Below are positions 17,556 through 26,422 of a stretch of 64,000 nucleotides of DNA, in pieces. This DNA is from UBA4427 sp045106235 (GTDB taxonomy: Bacteria; Myxococcota_A; UBA9160; UBA4427). The stretch is from NCBI GenBank assembly GCA_045106235.1, contig JBGCEJ010000012.1, positions 186,001 through 250,000 of the forward strand, in the 5' to 3' direction. The notes beneath the pieces were generated by a model. It saw nothing but the letters and a program-made list of their open reading frames with translations, was not told the origin of the DNA and searched no databases. Both the position numbers and the translations under genes were made by a program. The first letter of the stretch is position 1, and each line of letters begins with the position of its first letter.

Positions 17556-18713
17556 TCAGCCGTTGGGCTTGATCAGGAATTTTTCGCCCGTCGCCTGGGC
17601 GCCGTAGGACGCGATCTTGTCGAGGTCGAGCACCTCTTCCAGGGAGATCTCGGCGGTGTAGTGGCTCGCGAAAGTGGTCTTGATTTCTGCGGCGACGCGC
17701 CCTCTGAGCCGCACGGTCGTTTCCATCCCCGCCTTCTGGAGGAAATGGGTGAGCAGCCATCCGCCCACACCCCAGGCCATGCCGACATCGCTGCCGAGTT
17801 CCGTCGAGGATCGGTCGAGGCGACCATAGAGGTAGACCTGCTTGTGGGTCTCGGAGCCGTAGCGGCTATACGCGCCGGCTTTTTGGCTCTGAGCGGTTTC
17901 CATGCAGGAGAGAATCTGGCCGGCGAGGCGCCCGCCGCCGGTCGCATCGAAGGCGAGGGTGGCGTCCGTTTCCTTGAGCGCGTCGGTCAGCTGCTCCCGG
18001 AAATTCTCGTCGCTCGAATTGCAAACAAACTTGGCGCCGATTCCGCGGAGGAGGTCGACCTGTTCCTGCCGGCGAACGATGTTTACCAGAGGAATATTGT
18101 CGGCCTGACAGAGACGGTTCAGCATCTGGCCGAGATTGGAGGCGGCGGCGGTGTGGACCAGGGCGCTATGTCCCTCGAGTCGCATGGTCTCGATCATGCC
18201 GAGGGCGGTCATGGGATTCACGAACCAAGATGCGCCGTCTTTCGCGGTCGCGTCTGCTGGGAGCGGAAGGACCATCGCAGCGGGGGCGAGGCGATGTTGG
18301 CCATAGGTCGAGCCGCCGATGATACAGACCGTCTTCCCGATCAGCGCCTGGGCGGCAGGGGAGTCGCCGGCAGCAATGACTTCGCCCGCGCCTTCGTTAC
18401 CGACGGGCATGGACTCGCCGACCCGCGCCTTCAGCATGCGCATGACCGGCTCGGCAATCGGTGCGGTGACGACGGCATCCTTTCCGGTTCCGGTCTTCTT
18501 CGCGGCGCTCATGTCGGCCATTCCGAAAAGGAGGCCGAGATCCGAGGGGTTGATCGGCGCGGCGTCGATGCGGACGAGGACTTCGTCCGGGCCCGGCGCG
18601 GGCGTTTCGATTGCGGCGATGGAAATTTCGAGCTCGCCCTCGGCGCTGACTTTGCTGCGCAGCTGGAGGCCCTTCGCGGGCAGGGAGACGGAGGCGTTCG
18701 AGTTGGGGGACAT
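17556..18713 (-). CDS. Zinc-free MDR family reductase (quinone oxidoreductase-like)
   Basis: Medium-chain dehydrogenase/reductase, 385 aa. The GroES-like N-domain includes GPDEVLVRIDAAPINPSDLG. The Rossmann domain begins at ALVHTAAASNLGQMLNRL, where the usual AGxGxVG is replaced by AAASNLG. No Zn-binding Cys/His set is visible, so it should be a zinc-independent NADPH-dependent enoyl or quinone reductase. AAGGAG precedes the ATG. It is leftward upstream of the second P450 gene with an 82-nt gap and may be co-transcribed with it. Confidence 0.85.
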   Translation of the reverse strand: MSPNSNASVSLPAKGLQLRSKVSAEGELEISIAAIETPAPGPDEVLVRIDAAPINPSDLGLLFGMADMSAAKKTGTGKDAVVTAPIAEPVMRMLKARVGESMPVGNEGAGEVIAAGDSPAAQALIGKTVCIIGGSTYGQHRLAPAAMVLPLPADATAKDGASWFVNPMTALGMIETMRLEGHSALVHTAAASNLGQMLNRLCQADNIPLVNIVRRQEQVDLLRGIGAKFVCNSSDENFREQLTDALKETDATLAFDATGGGRLAGQILSCMETAQSQKAGAYSRYGSETHKQVYLYGRLDRSSTELGSDVGMAWGVGGWLLTHFLQKAGMETTVRLRGRVAAEIKTTFASHYTAEISLEEVLDLDKIASYGAQATGEKFLIKPNG

Positions 18714-18935
18714 GGTGGGCTCCTTAAATGAGATAGCGGGACCCTACCACCTCACTTTCAGCGTGTCTGGGAATAGCGTCCGAGAGCGCCGCGCTGTGAT
18801 GCGACCGTCGGTCTCATTCTCACCCGAACGGCGGCTCGCGGCCTTCGTCCGGCCTATCCTCTGAGCGGTCCTCGCTGATGATCGGTTCGACCCATCGTCT
18901 CGTCTCGGATCGGCTCGTCTCGGCGCAGACTCAGC

Positions 18936-18959
18936 GCACCTACGCACCTACGCACCTAC
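18936..18959. repeat. Three tandem copies of octamer GCACCTAC
   Basis: Three exact copies (18936-18943, 18944-18951, 18952-18959) followed by a partial GCATCT. They lie 33 nt before the start codon of the DUF3604 lipoprotein gene, in the divergent intergenic region 18714-18991. No gene or other element is visible in that region. Copy number could vary by slippage. Confidence 0.7.
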
Positions 18960-18991
18960 GCATCTCCGTATCGCCGGGGAAGAGGTATCCG

Positions 18992-21052
18992 ATGCACCGC
19001 CCGCCGCCCCGTCCGCCCCTGGCTTTCTTTCCCTTCGCTCGCCTCGGCCCACTCTTCCTTATTTGCGTAGTCGGTTTGGCGATGGCTTGCTCATCGGGAG
19101 ACGAGAGCGGAACGGATTACTCGTCGGCACTGCCGGACGGGCGGCGCGCTCAGATCTTCGAGACGGAATTTGAGACGATCTCAAAGCGGCCCGCGCCGGA
19201 GCCGGATCGCGCAGCCTTCTTTGGCGATCTCCATGTGCATACCACGTATTCTTTCGACGCCTTCGCGTTTGGGACGATGGCCCGGCCGTCGGACGCCTAT
19301 CGCTACGCTCGAGGCGAAGCGATTCCGCATCCCGCGGGCTTTCAAATGCAGCTCCGGGAGCCCCTCGATTTTTATGCAGTGACGGACCACGGGTTTTTTA
19401 TGGGCGTGGTGCGCGAGGCTGCTGAGATCGGAACCCCGCTTTCGGAGAAGCCCTTTGCGGAAGTGGTTCATGAGCTGAACGCGCCGGAAAATATGACGCA
19501 GACGAGCATCGTTCGGCGAATCAAGACCTTCGGTTCTTTCGCGGGTTCGATTGTGGAGGCGGTGGAGTCGGGGGAAGTCTCAACGAAGGAACTCCTTTCG
19601 GTGACGCGGACGGCTTGGGCGGACACGATTGATGCAGCGGATCGCTGGAACGATCCGGGCCGCTTTACGACCTTCGTTGCGTATGAGTACACAACCTCTT
19701 CGGATGATCGTGGGAATCTGCATCGCAATGTGATCTTCCGCGATTCGGCAAAGCTGCCGGCGGTTCCTTTTTCCAGGATGCATTCGAGGAATCCGGAAGA
19801 TCTATGGGACTGGATGGATGCGCTGCGTGCGGACGGGGTGGAGAGCCTGGCGATTCCGCATAACTCGAACGGGTCGAACGGGCAGATGTTCAAGCTGGTG
19901 GACTGGGCGGGGGATCCGCTCGACGACGAATACGGGATTCGTCGGATGCGGAATGAGCCGATTGTTGAAATCACGCAAATTAAGGGCACCTCCGAAACCC
20001 ATCCTTCGCTCTCGAATACGGACGAGTGGGCAGGTTTTGAAATCACGCCCTACCGCGTGGCGACGATGTTATTCAGCGAGCCCAAGGGAAGCTACGCACG
20101 CGACGCGCTTCGCGAGGGCCTCGCGCTCGAAGCGCAGGGCGTGACGAACGCGTTCGATTTTGGATTCGTGGGTGCGAGTGATACGCATACCGGCGCGACT
20201 TCTGATGACGAGTCGAATTATTTTTCAAAGCTGGGTTTGCTGGACGGCAGCGCCTCTCGCCGCGCTTCGGTGCCCCTCTCCTTTCTTGAATCAACCGCGC
20301 TCTCCTTTGCGGCGCCAGATCTACTGACCGAGGTCGATGGACAGTCGTATCTGAATGTGGCGACGCCTACCTATGGTGCCTCAGGACTCACGGGCGTTTG
20401 GGCGGAAGAGAACACGCGGGCTTCGATCTATGAAGCCTTTCGTCGGAAGGAGACCTTCGCGACCTCGGGCCCCCGAATTCGCATCCGCTTCTTCGCGAGC
20501 CAGGCATTTGGCGCCGGGGACGGAAGTGACGCCTCGGGCGCCCGTGAGGCGGGCCTGACGATCGCAGAAGCCTACGCAAAGGGCGTCCCGATGGGCGGGA
20601 AGCTCGAACTCGAAGCAGGCGCACCGCCGCCGCGATTCAAGATTCAGGCGATTCGAGATCCGCGCAGCGCAGCGCTTGCTCGACTTCAGGTGATTAAGGG
20701 CTGGGTCGAGGGCGAAGAGACGTTCGAGCAGGTCTATGATGTCGCCTGCTCGGATGGTCTTGCCGTTGATCCCGCAACCCATCGATGTCCCGATAATGGG
20801 GCGAAGGTGAATTTGGACGACTGCTCGATCACGACGGACCGTGGGGCGAATGAGCTCGAGACGCTCTGGGCCGATCCTGATTTCGACGCGGGGCATCGCG
20901 CCTTCTATTATGTGCGGGTGCTGGAAAATCCAACCTGCCGATGGTCGACCTGGGATTCAGTCCGGGCGGGCGTGTCGCCCCGGAGTGATCTGCCGAAGAC
21001 GCTTCAGGAACGGGCTTGGTCCTCGCCGATTGGCGTCGTTCCGACGAGCTAG
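18992..21052 (+). CDS. DUF3604 domain lipoprotein
   Basis: Large lipoprotein of 686 aa carrying the DUF3604 domain, a PHP-like metal-dependent domain. The N-terminus has a hydrophobic segment ending LAMACSSG, a good lipobox with Cys near residue 32. PHP-type features follow: FFGDLHVHTTYSFDAF, FYAVTDHGFFM and later GFVGASDTHTGAT. Members are periplasmic or outer-membrane lipoproteins of unknown function that are common in marine and myxobacterial-type genomes. ATG 18992 follows GGGGAAGAGG; the longer reading from 18878 covers the octamer repeats and has no signal sequence. Confidence 0.85.
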   Translation: MHRPPPRPPLAFFPFARLGPLFLICVVGLAMACSSGDESGTDYSSALPDGRRAQIFETEFETISKRPAPEPDRAAFFGDLHVHTTYSFDAFAFGTMARPSDAYRYARGEAIPHPAGFQMQLREPLDFYAVTDHGFFMGVVREAAEIGTPLSEKPFAEVVHELNAPENMTQTSIVRRIKTFGSFAGSIVEAVESGEVSTKELLSVTRTAWADTIDAADRWNDPGRFTTFVAYEYTTSSDDRGNLHRNVIFRDSAKLPAVPFSRMHSRNPEDLWDWMDALRADGVESLAIPHNSNGSNGQMFKLVDWAGDPLDDEYGIRRMRNEPIVEITQIKGTSETHPSLSNTDEWAGFEITPYRVATMLFSEPKGSYARDALREGLALEAQGVTNAFDFGFVGASDTHTGATSDDESNYFSKLGLLDGSASRRASVPLSFLESTALSFAAPDLLTEVDGQSYLNVATPTYGASGLTGVWAEENTRASIYEAFRRKETFATSGPRIRIRFFASQAFGAGDGSDASGAREAGLTIAEAYAKGVPMGGKLELEAGAPPPRFKIQAIRDPRSAALARLQVIKGWVEGEETFEQVYDVACSDGLAVDPATHRCPDNGAKVNLDDCSITTDRGANELETLWADPDFDAGHRAFYYVRVLENPTCRWSTWDSVRAGVSPRSDLPKTLQERAWSSPIGVVPTS

Positions 21053-21100
21053 CATGGGAATCTGGATAGCATCCGCAGAGGCAGTCCTAAGGGAGAGAAC

Positions 21101-22075
21101 GTGAAGATCTGTTTGACGGGAAATCGTGCCGAGGCTCTGGCCCAATCAGTCCAGGATGTCCTGCCGGGCGCCGAGATCATTCGGATCACGGAGGAGGGGG
21201 GAATCGTTGGAGACGATCAGGATCTTGAGGTTTTCTATTTCTCGCTTGGAGTGACGAAGAGCCCACCCGCGATGAGAGAGCTTCTTCGTTTGGTGGGGAG
21301 CCCGAGCCTGAAATGGCTGCAGGGGCCGGGTGCCGGAGTGGATCATCCCCTTTGGCAATCGCTTCTTGACCGCGGCGTTCGACTCACGAACGCTTCGGGA
21401 ATTCACGCCGAGCCCATCGCCCAATACATCTTCACGTATATCCTGCACTGGGAGCGCGAAGTCGCGCGCCATCAGTCGCAGCAGCGCGCGCGGCATTGGG
21501 AAATCGTGGAATGCGGCGATCTGACGGCGCGGACCCTCGGCATTGTTGGCTACGGCGGGATTGGCCAGGCCGCTGCGCGGATCGGGAAGGCGTTCGGAAT
21601 GCGCACGCTCGGGACGCGACGGTCGAAGGTCGAAGATCCTCATCTGGACCGCTTCGTTGCCCTTGAGAATCTGCACGATCTTCTCGCCGAGTCTGACTAT
21701 GTCGTGTTATGCATGCCGTTTAGCGATGAGACCCGTGAGATGATTGGCGAAGCGGAGCTCCGTGCGATGGGAGAAGGGTCGGTTCTGATCAATGTCGCGC
21801 GGGGAGGCGTCGTCGACGAACCGGTTTTGGTTCAGGCGCTGGCGGAGGGCTGGATCCGCGGGGCAACCCTCGATGTGACGGCGGAGGAGCCTCTGCCCGA
21901 ATCGTCTCCGCTCTGGTCCCTGAATCGATGCGTGATCACGCCTCATGATGCCGGCTACTCGCCCTGCGGCGACCAGCGGCTCGAGGCGCTCTTCCTCGAC
22001 AACCTGAAGCGGTATGCGGAGGGAGAACCCATGATCAACGAAATTGAGGCGACGGGGCTGACCTCATCAAGCTGA
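21101..22075 (+). CDS. D-2-hydroxyacid dehydrogenase family protein
   Basis: NAD(P)-dependent 2-hydroxyacid dehydrogenase, 324 aa. The Rossmann nucleotide loop is TLGIVGYGGIGQAAARIGKAFG (residues about 145-166). The catalytic Arg lies in LINVARGGVVDEPVLV, the Glu in DVTAEEPLPESSPLW and the His in ITPHDAGYS. GTG start with GGGAGAG upstream. It probably reduces a 2-keto acid. It follows the DUF3604 gene by 48 nt and converges on the dioxygenase gene with a 12-nt gap. Confidence 0.88.
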   Translation: MKICLTGNRAEALAQSVQDVLPGAEIIRITEEGGIVGDDQDLEVFYFSLGVTKSPPAMRELLRLVGSPSLKWLQGPGAGVDHPLWQSLLDRGVRLTNASGIHAEPIAQYIFTYILHWEREVARHQSQQRARHWEIVECGDLTARTLGIVGYGGIGQAAARIGKAFGMRTLGTRRSKVEDPHLDRFVALENLHDLLAESDYVVLCMPFSDETREMIGEAELRAMGEGSVLINVARGGVVDEPVLVQALAEGWIRGATLDVTAEEPLPESSPLWSLNRCVITPHDAGYSPCGDQRLEALFLDNLKRYAEGEPMINEIEATGLTSSS

Positions 22076-22087
22076 GGTTTTGGTGCG

Positions 22088-22915
22088 TTAGCTCGGCTGC
22101 CACTCGCCGGCGACCGTGACGCGATGCATGATGCGGCGTTCCTCATAGTCGGCCGCAGCGAAATGCTGAGTGCAGCGATTGTCCCAGATCGCGACGGAGT
22201 CTTTCTCCCAGCGAAAGCGCACCTGGAATTCGGGGTTCCGCACCCAGTCGAAGAGGAAGCGTAGGAGCGCGTCGCTCTCGGCTTCGCTGAGCCCTTCGAT
22301 CTGCGTCGTGAAATTCGAGTTTGCGTAGAGCATGGCGCGTCCCGTTTCCGGATGGGTACAGACCATGGGATGGGAAATCAGGGGCCAGGTCGCCTGAACT
22401 TCTTCAAGGCTGCCGACGCTATGTCCCCCAGCGATGGCTCGGCGGAGCGGACCCGAAACATCGTGGAGCGCGTTCAGCGCTGAGAACGTTGCCTGCAGCG
22501 CGGGGGAAAGCGCTTCGAAGGCTGCGTACATCGAAGCCCAGCTTGTATCGCCGCCGGTTTCCGGCAGCCGGACTGCGCGAAGCAGGCCGATCGACGGCGG
22601 TTTCGGCATAAACGTGGAGTCCGTATGCCAGCGATTCGCGCCGTCTCTTTTGGGACTCTTCTGATCGAGGAGGCCAACCTCGGGATGATCGTCGAGATGC
22701 CGGCCGAAAGCATGAATATCGATCTCGCCAAAGCGCCGGGCGAGGGCCACTTGTTCGGCGGGGCTGATCGGCTGATCGCGGAAAAACAGAACCTGATGTT
22801 CGCGGAGCGCTTGCTCGAGGGTCGCGAACTCAGCGGGATCGAGCGCGCCACAAAGGTTGATGCCCGATATCTCTGCGCCGAGTGCTCCGCTCAGTTTCTC
22901 GATTTGAATCGTCAT
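22088..22915 (-). CDS. TauD/TfdA family Fe(II)/2-oxoglutarate dioxygenase
   Basis: Alpha-ketoglutarate-dependent dioxygenase, 275 aa. The facial-triad HxD is in NRWHTDSTF and the distal His is in the RCTQHFAAADY segment. The 2-oxoglutarate-binding Arg is expected in the C-terminal ERRIMHRVTVAGEW. Family members include taurine, alkylsulfatase and 2,4-D dioxygenases; the closest in feel is the short TfdA/TauD class. AGAGGGA lies upstream of the ATG. Substrate unknown. Confidence 0.9.
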   Translation of the reverse strand: MTIQIEKLSGALGAEISGINLCGALDPAEFATLEQALREHQVLFFRDQPISPAEQVALARRFGEIDIHAFGRHLDDHPEVGLLDQKSPKRDGANRWHTDSTFMPKPPSIGLLRAVRLPETGGDTSWASMYAAFEALSPALQATFSALNALHDVSGPLRRAIAGGHSVGSLEEVQATWPLISHPMVCTHPETGRAMLYANSNFTTQIEGLSEAESDALLRFLFDWVRNPEFQVRFRWEKDSVAIWDNRCTQHFAAADYEERRIMHRVTVAGEWQPS

Positions 22916-23010
22916 CGCGCATCCCTCTCTATTTTCGACCTTGGCTTCGGCCTGGCCGATTGATAAAGCATCGCGAGTTGGGCTGCGCTTCGCCAGCGGG
23001 CTGAAGCGGG

Positions 23011-24522
23011 CTATTTCTCGTCGCCGGGGTCGACCATGAAGCGCGTTGCAAGGAGCGAGAGGCAGGCGACGACGACCATGATCGTAAAGGTCTCGGAAAA
23101 GGCCGCGCGATAGGCCTCGATCACGGCGGATTGGAGGGGCTCAGCGAGATCTCGGACCGCCGCGGGGCGGGCGATGTACTCGCCGAGATCGGCGCCGGGG
23201 GCAGCGAGTCCGGCGACGTCTTCCCGAAGGTGCAGAGCGATGCGGGCGGCGAGCAGTGTGCCGAGAATAGAGGTCCCGATGGTCTGGGCAATCGCGCGGG
23301 AGAAGCCGGGGAGGGAGCTGACGACGCCGAGGTACTTCTCGTCGACTGCGTTTTGGAGCGAGGCGATGACGACGGGGCCGAGTGTGCCGCTGCCGAATCC
23401 GAGCAGGAGGGAATAGGACAGGAATTGAATCGTTGGGGTGTTTCGATCGACCGTCGCGAAGAGCGCGAGACCGGAGGTGTAAATGGCAAGGGCAACGGTG
23501 GCGTAGCGTCGGTAGCGGCCCGTCGCCGAGGCGAGGCGCCCGACGAGAATGCCCGCGACCAGCATTCCGCCCGTGAGCGGCGCAAGGGTGAAGCCGGCCT
23601 GGACGGCATCCGTACCGCGCACGGCGAGGCTGTAGAGCGGCAAGAAGAACGCGATCGAGAAGTTGATGAAGCCGAAGAGGCAGGTGGCCAGGAGCGGTGC
23701 CCAGACCGCGGGGATACTGAAGATGGAGAGCTCGACGATGGGCTCGGCGGCGCGGCGTTCTTGGAGAATGAAGCCCGTGCCGAGGAGCGCACTCGTCGCG
23801 ATGAGCGCGATTGAAATCGGCGCGCCCCAGCCGATCGCTTCCCCGGCCCAGGACGTGTAGAGGATCAGTGCGCCCACGGCGCTAAAGAGCAGGACGGCGC
23901 CGAGGAAATCGATGCGATGTTCGATGCGCTGCCTCGGCAGGCGATAGCCCCACTGGATCAGGATGAAGGCGATGACCGCGGCGGGCACGTTGAGATAGAA
24001 CATCCATCGCCAACCTGGTCCTTCGACAAGGAAGCCGCCGAGGGGAGGCCCGATAAATCCTGCGGTGGTCCAAACGACGGTGATGAATGCGACGTAAGCC
24101 GTTCGCTCTTTCGGCGGAATGATATCGCCGAGGATTGCGTACGGGATCGTCAGCAAAGCGCCCCCGCCGAGTCCTTGAAGGGCACGGCAAACCAGCAACC
24201 AGGCCATGGAATCGCTCATCGCCGCCAGGAGTGACGCGACGATGAAGAGGCTGATGGCGGATTGGAAGACGCGGCGGCGACCGTAGAGGTCTCCGAGCTT
24301 TCCCCAAATCGGCATGCTGGCAGCGCTGGTCAGCAGGTTCGCTGTGAAGACCCACGGCGCCTGGCTGATATCCCCGAATTCAGCCGCGATGGCGCTCACG
24401 GCGGTCGAGAGCACCATTTGGTCGATGGCCGCGAGCGAGACACCCGCCATCATCCCGATGAGGACGGCGCGTCTTTGGGTCGGGCGCAGGAGCGCGCTGG
24501 AATGAGGTTCGGGGGCCGCCAT
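23011..24522 (-). CDS. MFS drug efflux transporter, DHA2 (EmrB/QacA) type
   Basis: Fourteen-helix drug:proton antiporter, 503 aa. It shows motif A (GKLGDLYGRRRVF), motif B/C-type LQGLGGGALLTIPYAILGDI and the DHA2 hallmark AIDQMVLSTAVSAI in helix 1. There is no EmrA-type adaptor next to it, so it is more likely QacA-like than EmrAB-like. It is divergent from the DUF2889 gene, with 36 bp between starts. Probably exports hydrophobic toxins or pathway intermediates. Confidence 0.9.
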   Translation of the reverse strand: MAAPEPHSSALLRPTQRRAVLIGMMAGVSLAAIDQMVLSTAVSAIAAEFGDISQAPWVFTANLLTSAASMPIWGKLGDLYGRRRVFQSAISLFIVASLLAAMSDSMAWLLVCRALQGLGGGALLTIPYAILGDIIPPKERTAYVAFITVVWTTAGFIGPPLGGFLVEGPGWRWMFYLNVPAAVIAFILIQWGYRLPRQRIEHRIDFLGAVLLFSAVGALILYTSWAGEAIGWGAPISIALIATSALLGTGFILQERRAAEPIVELSIFSIPAVWAPLLATCLFGFINFSIAFFLPLYSLAVRGTDAVQAGFTLAPLTGGMLVAGILVGRLASATGRYRRYATVALAIYTSGLALFATVDRNTPTIQFLSYSLLLGFGSGTLGPVVIASLQNAVDEKYLGVVSSLPGFSRAIAQTIGTSILGTLLAARIALHLREDVAGLAAPGADLGEYIARPAAVRDLAEPLQSAVIEAYRAAFSETFTIMVVVACLSLLATRFMVDPGDEK

Positions 24523-24558
24523 GGCTGCCGACCATAGACGACGTGCTACCCGTTCCGC

Positions 24559-25197
24559 ATGTCCTTACTGCCCCCTGATGATGACCTCGCACTGATTCAT
24601 ACGCGCGAATACGAGACGCGCGTCTACTTGCTTTCGAAAGACGCTCTTCTGGTTCGGGGTGCGATCTCAGACAAGAAGCCGCCGGGCCTCTACGTTTTGA
24701 ATGACCCGGAGCCGCTTGAGGTGCATCAAATGCAGCTCGAACTCGAAGTGGGGCTTCCAGGGCTCGAGATCAACTCGGCTCGGGTTGTTTTCGAAACGCA
24801 TCCTCATTCGAAATGTCCGATGATTGCGGCGGACTACGAGAAGCTTGTTGGTCTTTCGATTGCGCGCGGCTTCACGCGGAAGATTCGCGATCTTTTTGGC
24901 GGGCCGAAGGGATGCACGCATACGAATGCGCTCTTGCAGGCGATGGCGCCCGCTGTGGTTCAGGCGACCTGGTCCGTTTCGATTGGAGAATCCCGCCGCG
25001 AAGGGAAGAAGCGCACGGATATTTCGCCCGAGGCGCTGGAGCGACGAATTCAAGGGAATCAGAACACGTGCCATATCTGGTCGGAGCAGGGCGAGCATGT
25101 CGCGGCGCTGCGGCGCGGTGATCTTGATCGCGATCCGCTGATCCCCGTGCATGACCGAATGCGTGAGCTCGGCGTCGAGGACGAGATCTGGGACTAG
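24559..25197 (+). CDS. DUF2889 domain protein
   Basis: Protein of 212 aa with the DUF2889 pattern: HTREYETRVYLL, an EPLEVHQMQLEL strand, LVGLSIARGFTRKIRDLFGG and the signature GPKGCTHTNALLQAMAPA. DUF2889 proteins often sit beside catabolic oxidoreductases; their function is not known. No signal peptide or membrane helix. The ATG has no clear ribosome-binding site. The stop shares CTAG with the convergent flavin oxidoreductase gene. Confidence 0.8.
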   Translation: MSLLPPDDDLALIHTREYETRVYLLSKDALLVRGAISDKKPPGLYVLNDPEPLEVHQMQLELEVGLPGLEINSARVVFETHPHSKCPMIAADYEKLVGLSIARGFTRKIRDLFGGPKGCTHTNALLQAMAPAVVQATWSVSIGESRREGKKRTDISPEALERRIQGNQNTCHIWSEQGEHVAALRRGDLDRDPLIPVHDRMRELGVEDEIWD

Positions 25198-26384
25198 GCG
25201 ACGGGGACGCCGCCTTCGATCGGGTCGGGATCGACGAGAACGCAGCGCGTGCCTGAGTAGATGCTCGGCATGCACCGATTGCAGTGGATGCAGATGCCCT
25301 CTTTTTGGGTTCCGGCCCGCATGTTATGCAGGAGGTCGGGTTCCCGGAGCAGCGCCCGACCCATGGCAACGAAGCCAAAGCCTTCGTCGAGGGCCTGCTC
25401 GATCGTCTCGAGTTTGTTTACGCCGCCCAAGAGGATGACCGGCAGGTCGAGTTCGTCCTTGAACTTGCGCGCCATCTCCGCGAAATACGCTTCCTCGAAG
25501 GGATAGTCGGGCATGAATTTGCGCCCGACGAGCCGGAAGCCGAAGCGCAAAAAAGGAGGCAGCGTTTTCGCGAATTCGGCGCGGGGCGCGTCGCCGCGGA
25601 ACAGAAACATGGGATTGCCGAAACTGCTTCCACCGGTCAGCGCCAGGGCGTCGAGGGTGCCGTCGCTCTGAATCATGCGCGCGATCTCGAGGCTCTCGTC
25701 TTCTTTGAGGCCGCCGGGGACGCCGTCTTGCATGTTGAGTTTTGCGGTGAGGGCGATGCGTCCGCCGGTTACCTCGCGCAGCGTCTCGAGGACGCGTCTT
25801 GGGAAGCGGGCGCGGTTTTCGAGAGAGCCGCCGTATTCATCACGACGATCGTTGAGTGCGGGCGACATGAAGGAGCTGAGAAGGTAGTTATGCCCCAGAT
25901 GGAGTTCGATCGCGTCGAAGCCCGCTTCCTCGGTGAGCTTCGCCGCCCGCGCGAAATCGCCCAGAACGCGCTCGAGGTCTGCTTTTGTCGCCGCAGGTGT
26001 TCTGCGAAGTGAAAGTGGATTGAAGCGCTTTGACGGGGCGAGGCCGGGCTGGCCCGTGGATTTCGAGTTGGCGACGAGCCCTGCATGCCCCAGCTGAGCC
26101 GAGGCGGCTGCACCTTCTGCATGGATGGCGTCGGTGAGCTTGCGGAGCCCAGGGACAGCTTCGTCTCGAAGCCAAATGCATTCTGCGTTCGTCCGGCCCT
26201 CGGGTGCGACGGCGAGAAACGCGACGGTGCTCATGCCGACGCCACCGCGGGCGACCTTTTGGTGGTAGTCGATCAGCGGGGAGGTGACCAACGCATCGGG
26301 CATCACGCCTTCAAAGGTCGCGGCCTTGATGACATGGTTGCGAACCGTGATGGGGCCGAGTTTTGCAGGCTGGAAGGGGTTCAT
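25194..26384 (-). CDS. NADH:flavin oxidoreductase (old yellow enzyme family)
   Basis: FMN-dependent TIM-barrel oxidoreductase, 396 aa. It has LGPITVRNHVIKAATFEGVM at the start, QLGHAGLVAN, FDAIELHLGHNYLLSSFMSP (HxxN-type active-site His/Asn) and LENRARFPRRVLETLREVTG. It ends with VAMGRALLREPDLLHNM and a short CIHCNRCMP segment resembling the Fe-S-binding Cys cluster of the long 2,4-dienoyl-CoA reductase group, without the extra NADPH domain. The longer in-frame reading to 26714 is antisense to the SDR; ATG 26384 begins the family sequence. Likely an enone or dienoyl-CoA reductase. Confidence 0.88.
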   Translation of the reverse strand: MNPFQPAKLGPITVRNHVIKAATFEGVMPDALVTSPLIDYHQKVARGGVGMSTVAFLAVAPEGRTNAECIWLRDEAVPGLRKLTDAIHAEGAAASAQLGHAGLVANSKSTGQPGLAPSKRFNPLSLRRTPAATKADLERVLGDFARAAKLTEEAGFDAIELHLGHNYLLSSFMSPALNDRRDEYGGSLENRARFPRRVLETLREVTGGRIALTAKLNMQDGVPGGLKEDESLEIARMIQSDGTLDALALTGGSSFGNPMFLFRGDAPRAEFAKTLPPFLRFGFRLVGRKFMPDYPFEEAYFAEMARKFKDELDLPVILLGGVNKLETIEQALDEGFGFVAMGRALLREPDLLHNMRAGTQKEGICIHCNRCMPSIYSGTRCVLVDPDPIEGGVPVA

Positions 26385-26422
26385 GGGGCTTGCCTCGCGC
26401 AGGTGTGCAAGTAGTAGAGGTG

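Noticed and set aside
16739..17572. 277-codon open frame antisense to the second P450
   Set aside because: It overlaps the P450 I-helix and N-terminal coding region; no domain features of its own.
17661..18731. 356-codon open frame antisense to the MDR reductase gene
   Set aside because: Low-complexity Gly/Arg/Glu sequence fully inside a well-supported gene on the other strand.
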